From positions 2,641,910 through 2,705,909 of the forward strand of contig OX044364.1 in NCBI GenBank assembly GCA_943846735.1: DNA of 64,000 nucleotides, in the 5' to 3' direction. Source of the DNA: CAJQLB01 sp905479065 (GTDB taxonomy: Bacteria > Bacteroidota > Bacteroidia > Flavobacteriales > Flavobacteriaceae). A program made the translations under genes and the position numbers. Below are positions 16,733 to 27,100 of the stretch, in pieces. How positions within the stretch are numbered: the stretch's first letter is position 1; every line of letters starts with the position of its first letter. The notes under the pieces are model-generated. The model made no database searches and was not told the DNA's origin. It was given only the letters and a program-made list of their open reading frames with translations.

Positions 16733-18061
16733 TTAATTAAAAATTGTTTGTAATATGAAGATAAGAATAATTGCTGTGATTCCTTGAATACCTGTAGCGA
16801 GTGTGTGACTTTTAAGCGTTGTTTTGGTAGTCATTCCTGAAAATTGTGAGACCACCCAAAAATAACTATCATTAATGTGGGACACGGTCATGGCACCTGC
16901 ACCAATGGCCAATACCGTCAATGCTTTTGATAATTCAGTGTCTAAACCTAGCGGTGGTAGTAGCGGTGCAATGATTGTAGCGCTCGTAATAATAGCCACA
17001 GTCGATGATCCTTGTGCTGTTTTTAAGATGGCTGCTAATAGAAAGGGTAGGAAAATACCAACTTGAACATCGGTCATGTGTGTGGCAATCAACGTATCAA
17101 TGTTGGCAGACCTTAAAACAGCTCCAAAAGCACCACCGGCACCCGTTATTAGAATAATGACACCTGCTTCTTTTAAGGATTCGGTAACCCACAGTAATCG
17201 CTTGTTACTCGTTATGTCCTTATCAATTAAATTGACAGCGCATACTATACCTATGAAAAGAGCGACAAGGGGATGTCCTAAAAACAAGAGGATATCTACG
17301 ACAACCCCGTCCCCGAAAGGTTTTGTAGGGTAAGACGCTATTGATTTTAGGGCAATGAGACCAATAGGAATTATTATTGGTGAAATTATGCCAATGAGTG
17401 GTTGTTTTGAATACTGAGGTTCAGTGAGTTCTGTATCATTTGCCTCAAGGTTCTGAGTGTCCAAATGTTTAAACCTTAAGGCCCATAAGTACCCAACGAC
17501 AGCGGTGGGTATTGCGACAAATAATCCCACAAGAATAACCAAACCCAAATCAGCATTTAATGCTGCAGCTGCAGCCAATGGTCCTGGAGTTGGGGGGATG
17601 AACACATGAGAAACATATAGGCCAGTAGACAATGCTACTGCAAAAACAACGATTGAAATGCCTGTTTTTTTACGTAAGGCCTTGTTGAGTGACGATAAAA
17701 TGATAAATCCAGAGTCACAAAATACGGGGATGGCTATTAGCAGTCCTGTAAAATTTAAAGCCAATGGTGATTTACGCGAACCAATCACATTGATAAGAGT
17801 TTGCGCTAGTCGTCTGGTAGCGCCTGATTTTTCTAGAAAGGTTCCAATGATGCTTCCAAAAGCAATGATGATTCCAATACTTGATAAGGTATTACCAAAT
17901 CCTTGACTTACGGTGTTTAAAATAAGCGCTCCGTCCAAGTTTAAAGCAAAGCCCGACATCACAGCGGCAATGATTAAAGTGAGAAACGGATGAATCTTAA
18001 AGTAAGCAATGGCTACAACAATGAGAATAAGAATTAGTGGGAGTATTAAAAACAAACTCAT
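16733..18061 (-). CDS. GntP-family proton symporter
   Basis: A 442-residue integral membrane protein with about a dozen hydrophobic segments. It matches the gluconate permease family: FGNTLSSIGIIIAFGSIIGTFLEKSGA near residues 55-81, FCDSGFIILSSLNKAL, FIPPTPGPLAAAAALNADLG, and a C-terminal HINDSYFWVVSQFSGM. GntP transporters carry gluconate and other hydroxy acids or hydroxy-amino acids with protons. It is the first gene of the five-gene operon, which argues that the operon handles an imported compound. No convincing promoter was found in the 130 bp upstream. Confidence 0.88.
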   Translation of the reverse strand: MSLFLILPLILILIVVAIAYFKIHPFLTLIIAAVMSGFALNLDGALILNTVSQGFGNTLSSIGIIIAFGSIIGTFLEKSGATRRLAQTLINVIGSRKSPLALNFTGLLIAIPVFCDSGFIILSSLNKALRKKTGISIVVFAVALSTGLYVSHVFIPPTPGPLAAAAALNADLGLVILVGLFVAIPTAVVGYLWALRFKHLDTQNLEANDTELTEPQYSKQPLIGIISPIIIPIGLIALKSIASYPTKPFGDGVVVDILLFLGHPLVALFIGIVCAVNLIDKDITSNKRLLWVTESLKEAGVIILITGAGGAFGAVLRSANIDTLIATHMTDVQVGIFLPFLLAAILKTAQGSSTVAIITSATIIAPLLPPLGLDTELSKALTVLAIGAGAMTVSHINDSYFWVVSQFSGMTTKTTLKSHTLATGIQGITAIILIFILQTIFN

Positions 18062-18193
18062 GTTAGGTGGTTAGCGACTATGATTAGTTACAGATTACCA
18101 TTTCAATATAAGTAAATTATCATCGTGATGTGAAGAAAGATTTATTTTTGTTGGCAGGATGTTACACGAGTAAACAACTAAATTTAGAGCATA

Positions 18194-18223
18194 AAAAAAG
18201 ACTGCTTAATAGCAGTCTTTTTT
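18194..18223 (-). terminator. Intrinsic terminator after the outer-membrane barrel gene
   Basis: A perfect 13-bp inverted repeat (AAAAAAGACTGCT / AGCAGTCTTTTTT) with a TAAT loop lies 18 bp downstream of the minus-strand barrel protein stop. The arms supply a T-run on either strand. Confidence 0.85.
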
Positions 18224-18240
18224 ATTAATTTAAATCTTTA

Positions 18241-18822
18241 TTAGTCTAGAACAAAGACTGCTTGCAAATTCCATTGGAAATGTCTGTTGTTACTGATGTA
18301 GTTGTTCACATCATCTTTACTCCCAAATTTAGCGAGAGTTGATGCTCTTAAACCAAAATTTTTGTCATCTGTTAACCACCATAAAGCACCACCTCCAACA
18401 TTAAAGGTCATGGTCGATTCTTTCACATAATAAAAACCAACCCCTGCATTGGCTGTCAATTCTAGTCTGTTTCGTCTAGGGAGAAACAACTGCCCAAAAT
18501 TATATTTTAAACTGGTATCAGCAGAGAAATAATAAAATTTTTGCTCCAAACGGTTAGTTCCTGCATCAATATCGTCATCATTAAATTTATTGAATGTAAA
18601 TGATTGTTCGACTGCAAAATCACCATCGATACCGTATTCAAGACCTACCGCCAGAGGAATAGAGTTGAAAATCCAGTCGCCTGGGCTGTTAAACGGAGAT
18701 TGTGAATCAAGGTCATTAATAGCATTAAGCCCCGCACTCATACGCCACTCGCCTTCGTTAAATTGTGCTGAGACATTAGAGAATACTGCTAGCATTAAAA
18801 GTACTGTAAAAATTTTTTTCAT
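18241..18822 (-). CDS. Outer-membrane beta-barrel protein
   Basis: A 193-residue protein with a clear signal peptide (MKKIFTVLLMLAVFSNVSA, then QF). The mature part alternates polar and aromatic residues in beta-strand patterns (LAVGLEYGIDGDFAVEQSF, KFYYFSADTSLKYNFG, ELTANAGVGFYYV). It ends in WNLQAVFVLD, without the classic terminal Phe but within the range of Bacteroidota small barrels. No enzyme motif is seen. It is monocistronic: a strong consensus promoter lies just upstream and a terminator just downstream. Its role could be structural or porin-like. Confidence 0.82.
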   Translation of the reverse strand: MKKIFTVLLMLAVFSNVSAQFNEGEWRMSAGLNAINDLDSQSPFNSPGDWIFNSIPLAVGLEYGIDGDFAVEQSFTFNKFNDDDIDAGTNRLEQKFYYFSADTSLKYNFGQLFLPRRNRLELTANAGVGFYYVKESTMTFNVGGGALWWLTDDKNFGLRASTLAKFGSKDDVNNYISNNRHFQWNLQAVFVLD

Positions 18823-18845
18823 GATTAGTCTATTTAATTTGACAA

Positions 18846-18875
18846 CAAAAGTATGCTTTAAATCATAAAATACAA
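18846..18875 (-). promoter_or_regulatory. Promoter of the outer-membrane barrel gene
   Basis: Minus-strand TTG (18875-18873), 19-bp spacer and TACTTTTG (18853-18846) exactly fit the Bacteroidota consensus. The ATG is 24 bases downstream at 18822. Confidence 0.75.
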
Positions 18876-18917
18876 ATTGTTTGGATGTAAAATCGTTTGT
18901 TGTTAAGAATAAATAAT

Positions 18918-19982
18918 TTAAAATTTTGCTTTAAAATTTTCAATGACACGCTTTCGATCGTTCCATAAATCATGACGATAATCGGTATTGCTTAAAGACT
19001 TTATCAAGCGATTTGCTAATATTTTTATGATAACTATTCTCTTAATAGAGATGTCTTTCCAATAACTTAGTTTTGGATTAGTTAACCAAAACGTAAAGAA
19101 TTTGTCTTGCTTTGAATACTCATTTTTTAAATCATTAAAAAAGACATTTGTTTTTCTAAAATGATTACAAACATACTTGTTGAAGCAAAGTTCTTTGATG
19201 ATGTGTCTCGATGGCTGAGCTAAGAATGTGTTCTTGTGCAGTATAAGGGTGTCGTACACGGTACGAAAATTCATACGATGATAGCGGTATCCATCATCAT
19301 TAATTTCATGATTTAAAATGTTGTGCTCAATTAAATTCTGTGTGCTTGGCACAAACACGTCATTTTGAATTCTTTTATTGTTTAAAACTAGTGCATTGGA
19401 TAATTCTTTTTTCGTGTAGGTTACAAACAGCTTTCGATGCAACTCTATCGCAGCGATGAATTTATTGGTGGTCATTCGAGGAAGATGTTTGTGTTCGAAA
19501 TATTTGTCACCGAATGTCACAGCTATGGGTTTAAATGAATGTTGTTGCAAGAGTTCAAAAGCCTTATCTAATTGCTTGGTAGCTACTAAAATATCAATAT
19601 CACCAATCATGCGTTCTGCAATATCCTCGTAATATCCACTAGCTAAAAGAGCAGCACCTTTTAAAAATACATGCTCAATATGATGCTTCTTAAAAAGTGT
19701 TGAAAGCATCGTTACTTCCTCTAAAATTGCTTTATTACGTTTTCTATTTTGAGAGGTAATATCGTGAAGATATAAATCAAGATCTTCTGGAAGTAGGTGC
19801 AGAAGCTGCCGTTGTTTAAGCCTGCAGTATAATGTAGGGATAACGAGCTGGCGACTTCCATGAACTACGATGGCATCCCAATCAACATCAGCAGCACTCA
19901 ATGTAGCTTCCAATGAGGTATTGCTTGTTGTAAAACTCAAAATATCAGCAATGGTTTGGTATGTTTCCCGAAGCCTACTCAT
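18918..19982 (-). CDS. Nucleotidyltransferase-family protein (NTP_transf_5-like)
   Basis: A 354-residue protein resembling the uncharacterised nucleotidyltransferase family often found in surface-polysaccharide and peptide-modification loci. The central part has IEHVFLKGAALLASGYYED followed by ERMIGDIDILV, where the GDIDI aspartates would bind metal as in polymerase-beta-type transferases. AAIELHRKLF supplies the third acidic position. The C-terminal third is basic and helical. It lies downstream of the small exported peptide gene and the T9SS protein on the same strand, with 137 bp between. The function is unknown. Confidence 0.7.
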   Translation of the reverse strand: MSRLRETYQTIADILSFTTSNTSLEATLSAADVDWDAIVVHGSRQLVIPTLYCRLKQRQLLHLLPEDLDLYLHDITSQNRKRNKAILEEVTMLSTLFKKHHIEHVFLKGAALLASGYYEDIAERMIGDIDILVATKQLDKAFELLQQHSFKPIAVTFGDKYFEHKHLPRMTTNKFIAAIELHRKLFVTYTKKELSNALVLNNKRIQNDVFVPSTQNLIEHNILNHEINDDGYRYHRMNFRTVYDTLILHKNTFLAQPSRHIIKELCFNKYVCNHFRKTNVFFNDLKNEYSKQDKFFTFWLTNPKLSYWKDISIKRIVIIKILANRLIKSLSNTDYRHDLWNDRKRVIENFKAKF

Positions 19983-20119
19983 TTGCGATTATTTTGAACA
20001 TTGGAAGAGTTCTACATTTAAATTATTTAAATTCAATATCTAATCCCATGGACTCGATTGAGGTAAAAGATACTTATTTACACAGACATCAATAACACAT
20101 CAAGACTCAAGTGAAAGTG

Positions 20120-20299
20120 TTAGATGCCAAATGGATTACCTCCCGTATCATCTCCAGGAGGTGTTGAACCGGCTTGAGCTTTTTGGGGATTTAAAATTAT
20201 TAGCGTGCCAACTGCTGTTAGTGCTGTGTATTTTGCCATCTTTTTTATGGCAGCTTTGCGTGTAATTTTTTTATTGTTATGGTTTTTCATAGCAGACAT
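20120..20299 (-). CDS. Small exported peptide with Tat-like leader (unknown)
   Basis: A 59-residue product from ATG 20299; a second ATG at 20290 gives 56 residues and may be the true start. It reads KKITRKAAIKKMAKYTAL, a basic Tat-like n-region with Lys for the second Arg. Then comes a hydrophobic core and a probable cleavage site after QKAQA, leaving only about 16 residues (GSTPPGDDTGGNPFGI). It begins 15 bp after the stop of the large T9SS protein, so it shares its transcript. The leader is far better conserved in style than the tail. Not recognised as a named family. Confidence 0.65.
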   Translation of the reverse strand: MSAMKNHNNKKITRKAAIKKMAKYTALTAVGTLIILNPQKAQAGSTPPGDDTGGNPFGI

Positions 20300-20314
20300 T
20301 TTATAAAAACTCAA

Positions 20315-23300
20315 TTACTTGATAATAATTTTCTTTGAGATAGTTTTTTTGTTGTTATTAGTTAATGAAATTATATAGATTCCAGAACTCAGTGTGCTAA
20401 CATCCATAAATTGTATTGTTTGACTCGTATTTAACCCCATGCTGTTTAGTTGGCGTCCTTGAACATCATAGATACTGGCTCTTGTTGGCTCTTGAATTAA
20501 GCCTTCAAATACGATTTTTCGTAAGTTTAAGTCATTGTATATATTAATTGAGCTTAGTTTATCAGTACTTACACTTAAGGCACTATTGGTAAATGTTAAA
20601 AAGAAACGTCCTGTTCCTTGAACTTGATTTGTAGGAGTTAAAATATAGTCACCATTGTTTAGCAAGGTAAAAGTGTTTTTTAAAACATCCTCCAAATAAA
20701 TCTCCGTATTTGTTGGTAAATTTAATTCACTGATACTGAAGGTAAGTTGTTCCCCAGCATTTGCATTTACACCCAGAGGTACTTTTATGTCTAATACGTC
20801 CAAATCGCTGAGCGCTTGAAGACCCAGATCTAAGCCGGTATTATTTTGCACTGAATGAGAATACAACGCATAATCAGGAGCATCATTACCCCAAACAACA
20901 GCATCATATCCTGGATCTATGCCTTGACTAGCATTTTCATTAAAATAAAACTCTGTATTAAATGTTTTGTTTGAAGTGCTCATGTTGAGTTTTAAAAATG
21001 TTAAAGTCTCAGAGTCACGACCGTCAATGAAATCATCACTGGTACCCGTAGTTCTCATCGTTGAAGTAAATTCAATATCATAGGCATCTATTTGACCATT
21101 ATCATTTATGGCAGGAATAAAAAATGCTTGTCCAGGCGCTAATAAACGACCTGTAGAATTGGCATTATTGATGATGCTAAACGTCCCATCTCCTTTATAT
21201 TCGTATACTCCACCAATATCTTCAATAAGATTTTGATTAGAGACACCTGATGCTACTTCATGCGCTAGAAATGTTGGTATGTCAACATAAGATGGGTATG
21301 GATTTCCTATTAAATTTAATGTGCCATAAGTGACACCAAATCTTGTCACATTAATACTCACTGTACCCGTATTAACACTTCCTGAAAATTTTAATGTACT
21401 ACCACCAGCTACATCCGTTGCAGCTCTATAACCTTTTCCTGCAGATAGTGTCGCCGTTTCTGTGTCAGTGTAATTTACATAAGTGCCAGAACTATTGTCA
21501 AAAGGGGCAAAGGCCGTAGTATTACCACTTGTAGCTAAATCACCATTCGCTCCGGTATTAGCCGTTGCAAATTCACTAAATACTTGTCCTGACAAAGGAG
21601 GAGAAATAAGATCATTTCCTGGAATTGCAGATGAACCAATTTCGTTTGTGTATTTGTTGTATGACAAGGTGCCGGTTCCGTTAGCACTGCCTGCAATCAA
21701 GCTTGAAAATTCATTTGAGTCTGAATCTAACGTTAAGCTGCCATTGTTTGTTAAGTTTCCAGAAATTTCAAGGTTTCCTGTTTTAGAGACTAAAAGTGTA
21801 CTATTGTTTTCATTAGTTAAATTCGCAATACTGATAGACGTTGTTATACTAGGTGAGTTACTCTCGTTCGCTAAAATAACACTGGTTGTACTACCCGGAA
21901 TACTACCAGCATCCCAATTAGAGGATGTTCCCCAAGTTGTGTCAGTAGCTCCAGTCCAGAAGTACAAGTTCGTTTTACTTCTGGGGGTATTATTTGTACC
22001 ATCGGCATCCCAGCTAGACTCTAGAGCACCACTCGCTGTTGTATTTCTCTTGTAAGTGAAGTTATCATTCCAATTCCATGCAGTTTGACCAGTACCATTA
22101 TCATTAAATTGATCAATAACACCATTAGAAGTATGATAAACATCACAACCATCATCGCCACCGTTAAAAAAGAAGTTTGTTCCAGTACCATCAGCGGTAT
22201 CACTGAAAGCAGTTGTGTAATTACTTCCGTTTTGTGTGACGATGATAAAACTACCTGGATTTAAATTACCACTAAGCGTAACTTGTTGTGTAGAATTTGA
22301 ACCATTATTTGAATTAAAATATCTTGCTTCAATATTACCAAGATTGATGTATTTAGAACTTCTATTAAAAATTTCCATGTAGCCATTATCGTTACTTCCA
22401 TCAGAATCATCGCCTGACACTTCTGTAATTAATAAATCTCCTGCTACAGCTTCTTCAATAACAAATGGGGTCTCATTAATAACCACACCAGCACTCCAAG
22501 AAGTTCCTTTTCTCGCAAAGACTTCAAAGTGATAAGTGGTCCCATTTGTGAGTCCAGATACTGAAACAGAGGTTCCTGTTCCTTTATACACAGCGTACTC
22601 ACCAATACCTAAATCTGTTCCAGAGCCAAAGGAAGCATTAGCCGTATAGGTTGTGCCGTCACCTGATGGTGATACTGTGACAGCCGTGGACGCTTTCGCT
22701 ACGACTAATATGTCGTCATAACAACTACCATTAGACCAACTTAAGTCAACTTGTTCACTCGCGATAGTACTTGAAAGACCAGAAATGTCAGTTGGTGTAG
22801 AGCAGCTTGTTGTGAAATTACCTGTTAGACTAGGCGTTAAATAGCAGGTATCTGTGGTGTTGTATTCAAAAATTGCAACATGGTAAGTTACACCTGGGCT
22901 AAGCCCAGTTATACTAACAGAATTTGCAGTAGTGCCAGCATATACAGCGTAGTTGCCTGTACCTAGTTCAGTACCTGAACCAAAAGCGATATCACCAGTA
23001 TACGATGTTCCATCGGTAGGATTCGTGTCAACAGTAGCGCCTTCTTTTACTAAAACTAAGACTTCATCGCCATTGCCAGACGTCCAATTCAATGTTGCAG
23101 AATCTGATCCTAATGAGGTGGTACTGTATGAGGATGCTTGTGTTGTCGGTGGAGTGCAGCCAGAAGGAATTACGGGAGCTACTCCAAAACCAACAGGTCC
23201 GTCACCAGAAGGATTTGTGCTTAAAGTATTGAATCTTGAACTGGGATCTGTCCAACCATCAGTGTCTCCTGTGGTAATACCTTCATTTAATTCTATGTTT

Positions 23301-23740
23301 TGATTAGCTGTAGAGACTCCACTGCCCGACCAGGACGATCCTGGATCATCACCTGCCAAACCAAACATATCAGTAATAGTTCCACCATATTTTACCACCA
23401 AAGCATCATCTCCATTATAAGTAAAGCTTTTTAAAAAAAACACACTTCCATTTCCTTCTGTTATACCTTGCATCCCTGAAGTACCAATAACAATAACATC
23501 ACCATCTGCTAATGTTCCATTTGATATGGTGTAATCTGTACCAGGAGAAGCTCCATTGGTCCCTTTTTCAATTACAAGGTTATTTGTAGAAAAATTTAAT
23601 GTTGCTCCGGTATTATTCCAAATTTCAATACCCTTTGGATCACTTCCTGAATTTGTTTCAATGTATTGGCTAATTGTCTGCCCAAAACTAAAATTGCTCA
23701 CTAAAAGTACAATTGAAAAAAGAAAATAAAAATGTTTCAT
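20315..23740 (-). CDS. T9SS-secreted lamin-tail/FN3-like surface protein
   Basis: An 1141-residue secreted protein with a signal peptide ending near SFGQ (residue 21). Residues about 22-190 resemble a lamin-tail domain (KGIEIWNNTG, NLVIEKGTNG). Two FN3-like repeats follow (residues about 195-430, each with YAVY and a TYHVAIFEY-like strand), then a second lamin-tail domain (DLLITEVSG, GYMEIFNRSS). The last 70-80 residues form a type A T9SS sorting tail with SIYDVQGRQL and GIYIISLTNN, ending in KKIIIK. It is probably exported through the T9SS and anchored or released. No catalytic motif is seen. A tiny exported peptide gene follows 15 bp later. Confidence 0.85.
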   Translation of the reverse strand: MKHFYFLFSIVLLVSNFSFGQTISQYIETNSGSDPKGIEIWNNTGATLNFSTNNLVIEKGTNGASPGTDYTISNGTLADGDVIVIGTSGMQGITEGNGSVFFLKSFTYNGDDALVVKYGGTITDMFGLAGDDPGSSWSGSGVSTANQNIELNEGITTGDTDGWTDPSSRFNTLSTNPSGDGPVGFGVAPVIPSGCTPPTTQASSYSTTSLGSDSATLNWTSGNGDEVLVLVKEGATVDTNPTDGTSYTGDIAFGSGTELGTGNYAVYAGTTANSVSITGLSPGVTYHVAIFEYNTTDTCYLTPSLTGNFTTSCSTPTDISGLSSTIASEQVDLSWSNGSCYDDILVVAKASTAVTVSPSGDGTTYTANASFGSGTDLGIGEYAVYKGTGTSVSVSGLTNGTTYHFEVFARKGTSWSAGVVINETPFVIEEAVAGDLLITEVSGDDSDGSNDNGYMEIFNRSSKYINLGNIEARYFNSNNGSNSTQQVTLSGNLNPGSFIIVTQNGSNYTTAFSDTADGTGTNFFFNGGDDGCDVYHTSNGVIDQFNDNGTGQTAWNWNDNFTYKRNTTASGALESSWDADGTNNTPRSKTNLYFWTGATDTTWGTSSNWDAGSIPGSTTSVILANESNSPSITTSISIANLTNENNSTLLVSKTGNLEISGNLTNNGSLTLDSDSNEFSSLIAGSANGTGTLSYNKYTNEIGSSAIPGNDLISPPLSGQVFSEFATANTGANGDLATSGNTTAFAPFDNSSGTYVNYTDTETATLSAGKGYRAATDVAGGSTLKFSGSVNTGTVSINVTRFGVTYGTLNLIGNPYPSYVDIPTFLAHEVASGVSNQNLIEDIGGVYEYKGDGTFSIINNANSTGRLLAPGQAFFIPAINDNGQIDAYDIEFTSTMRTTGTSDDFIDGRDSETLTFLKLNMSTSNKTFNTEFYFNENASQGIDPGYDAVVWGNDAPDYALYSHSVQNNTGLDLGLQALSDLDVLDIKVPLGVNANAGEQLTFSISELNLPTNTEIYLEDVLKNTFTLLNNGDYILTPTNQVQGTGRFFLTFTNSALSVSTDKLSSINIYNDLNLRKIVFEGLIQEPTRASIYDVQGRQLNSMGLNTSQTIQFMDVSTLSSGIYIISLTNNNKKTISKKIIIK

Positions 23741-24110
23741 ATAAAATGTCTGTTTTGTGTAATTATTGGATTAGTAATTTACTGGTGCTATTTACATTTG
23801 GGTATGATAAATTTTTCCAAACACGTTGTAAAAAAGGTAGGTTGATGAAACGGAAAATTTGTTTTGAAATCTGTGAATAATTAGAGGAAATAGCACCATT
23901 AGTTGGGGAGGCTAGTGTGCAAAGTACAGTAATCAGATGTCTCAAACATGCCATATAAATCGCAGTATATGATTTTGATTGTTAACTTGTGGATGACAAC
24001 TGAGCGCTAAAAATAGTAAAATAAAACTACTATAAAAATTATGGGAAACAATAATTAACCATGGTCAATTGTATTAACATATTATCTCGATAAAGTGAGT
24101 ATTAATACCG
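23741..24110 (-). other. Intergenic region between the two T9SS genes
   Basis: This 370-bp AT-rich stretch separates two same-strand T9SS genes. A 63-codon minus-strand frame (23954-23763) has no recognisable features and no start context, so it is not called as a gene. The only structure noted is the near-palindrome at 24053-24070. No consensus TTG/TAnnTTTG promoter pair was found, although the promoter of the 20315-23740 gene should lie here. Confidence 0.5.
24053..24070. repeat. 18-bp near-perfect palindrome
   Basis: AATTAACCATGGTCAATT is self-complementary apart from one mismatched pair. It lies 41 bp beyond the stop of the endonuclease gene. It could be an operator half-site pair or a weak 3' hairpin; there is no T-run, so it is not called a terminator. 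Confidence 0.4.
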
Positions 24111-27100
24111 TTAATTGACTACAATTTTTTTGGTGTATCTGTTTTGATTGTTGGTGATGGTCACAAGATAAATACCAGTACTCAGCCTACTGACATCCAT
24201 TTGTTGTGAGACTCTATTTGCTTCTAATGCTTTTGATTGCACCACACGTCCTTGCAGGTCATAAACGTAGCCAATAGTTGGTTGTGTTAATAACCCATTG
24301 ATGAAGACTGTTTTCTGTGTTTGGTCTTTATATATTTGGATTGTCTCTATCTGACTGTCTGCAAGAGATAAAGCACTATCCGAAAATCTTAAAAAGAATC
24401 GTCCAGTTCCAGTGAGATTCACAGTAGGTGTTAAGCTATAGTCTTGTTCTGTGAGTAAGGTTATCGCACTGGTAACAGTGTCTTCTAAATAAACCTTGAT
24501 GTTTGTAGGTAAATTGAGATCACTAATACTAAAGGTTAATACTTCTCCGGCATTAGCAACGACCCCGAGTGGAACAGTACTATCTGAAACATCAGTGCTA
24601 CCCAAAGCTTGTAAAGCCATGGGGGCGCCTGTGTTGTCTTCTACGAGATGTGAATAAATACTAAAGTCTGGAACAGTATCTCCCCATAAAACAGCATCAT
24701 ACCCTGCGTCCAAGCCACTAGTAGCAGTGTCATTAAAATAAAATGAGGTGTTGTAACTAGCATTGATGGTACTGGTGTTGAGTTCTAAAAAAGTGAGTGG
24801 ATTTGAATTACGACCCACTATAAAGTCATCATCCGATCCTGTAGTTCTCATGGAGGGTGTAAACTCAAGATCATACGCTGCAACATCATCTGCATCTGCT
24901 GCGACAAAGAACCCTTGTCCTGGCGCAAGAAGTCGTGTGCCAACATTGGCTAGCGTAATGATATCCCAACCATTAGAAAGGTCGCCGTCATAACCATACA
25001 CTCCAGAGGCTGCTTCTAAAAGATCGATGTTTTTAACGCCACTAGCGACTTCGTGATTTAAAAAAGCCGAGAGATCTACATACGATGGGTATGGATTACC
25101 AATCAGATTCCAATCTGCATAAGCAGCACCTGAATCTGTAATATTTAATGAAACATTACCAGTTTCTACCGTTCCTGTAAAGATAAACGTGTCACCATCT
25201 GAAGAAGCGGCACGATAGCCTGTTCCTGCTGTGATCAAGGTACTGGCATTTACAGAGGTATCATAATTGATGTAGCTACCAGATGCCTTATCAAAAGGGG
25301 CAAAAGCTTTTTCAGTGGGAACACTTGGGTTTTCAAAAAGATTGGAATTGGCCACAGCAAAATCACCAAAGGTTTGGCCTGTCAGTGGTGCAGACACCAA
25401 ATCATTGTCATTACTAACACCGTCGTCTGTATAGGCATTTACGTGACGGTTGTAAAAGATGTCACCTGTAGTTTCTGTAATATTCGTGATCAAGCTTGCG
25501 TAATTGGTACTCGTGGAGTTTAACAGAATGCTTCCAAGATTATCAATCGTTTCAATTAAAAGGCTTGCATCAGCAAGAATCGTTAAAGTCGCGTTGAGTT
25601 CAAGGCTGAGGTCATTCAAAAGAATATCAGATTCAAAAACCTCCGATTGATTGGCACGTATAATGGCATTTTTAGAACTAGTTGTTATTGATGGTTCCGT
25701 ATTCCAAGCACCATTAGCGTAGACTAAATAATCTAAGAATTGTCCTGTGCCACTCAATCCTGGTGATCCTAAATTAGGAGTGATGTTTTCGGCAATAGTT
25801 GCTTCTGTCCAAAAACTCACCTCATTATTGTTTTCTGAAGTGCTTCCTTGATAAATCATCGCAGCACCAGCCGTGTAGGGCCAATTAGTACCGTCATCGT
25901 AATCCACGCGATCTATTTCAAATCCGTCATCATTGCTTAGTATAATTTCATCACCACCGTTAGCTAAGAAAAAACTCGAATACTGATAATTTACGTTGAC
26001 ATTTCCATTGGTAGCGGTATCTGCATTTCTTCCTAAAACTAAAAATCCTTCCGAGGCTATAATAAGTTCACTAGAAATATTATGCGATTCACCATCGTTG
26101 TCAGACAAGGTCCAGCCATTCAAATCAACAGAAGAAGATCCAGCATTATAAATTTCAAAATATTCACCATCTTCATCAAACACAGCGTTTGGATCTTGCA
26201 TGATTTCAGTGATGATGATGGTTGGTAATTCATCATCTAATATGGAAATTGTATGTTGGCTCGTTCCTAGGTCTGCCGTTCCAGAACTCACACTGATATC
26301 TAAAATTAGAGTTTCATCATCGTAATCAACATCATCATTGATTGTCACTGAAATTTGCTGCGTACCATTGTCATTAAAATTTAGTGAGTTGGTATTTAAT
26401 ACATAATCCTCACTTTCTGCGGTGCTGGCAGTATTGACAGTAACTGTAATGCCCACCGGAGCGTCATATCCATAAAATGTTACGGGGATGTTGGTCGTTA
26501 CTGTCGTGTCAGATTCTGATATAGAACTTTGATTACTTACAAATTGTACTCGCGGATCTTGGGTGGTTCCCCAAGTATCTGGTGCTACAGGGCCACCCCA
26601 AATTAGCGTCGCTATAAAAGGGTTATCGATATAAGGGTTACGATTTCCTTGGTAGCTGTAAATGACTTCATTTCGGTCAATTTCAAATTGCGACACGGGA
26701 TCTTCGTAATTCCAATTTAAAAAAATATCAGGAATGTTTGTATTGTAAGAACTCGCGCCATAACCAACATCGTTTGCCGCACACTGACTTGGATAGCGGG
26801 TATACATGTACATAATGATCCGGGCAACATCTCCTTTGTATTCGTCACCAGGGTAAAATCCGTTGGTCGTTAAACCTGCGTCACCGCTACCAGTGACATA
26901 TTCATTGTTATTACGTGTAGAGTTCATTTGAAAATCTGCAGCGCGTAAATTGTGGACATCGGTTCCTGGTCCCGCACTAGTTGTCACGAGAGGAGGTGTT
27001 GCTAATGACTTTGGATACACATGTTCTCTATTCCAATAACCAATGCAGGAACTTCCTGTAAAATTACAAAGCAAGTCTTTGTTTCTCAGCCTATCGGTTA

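Noticed and set aside
21483..22055. 190-codon plus-strand frame within the T9SS lamin-tail gene
   Set aside because: It is a shadow of a repetitive Ser/Thr/Asn-rich coding strand. The minus-strand frame has a signal peptide, domains and a sorting tail.
23763..23954. 63-codon minus-strand frame between the T9SS genes
   Set aside because: No signal, domain or composition typical of a protein, and no start context. It looks like chance in an AT-rich gap.
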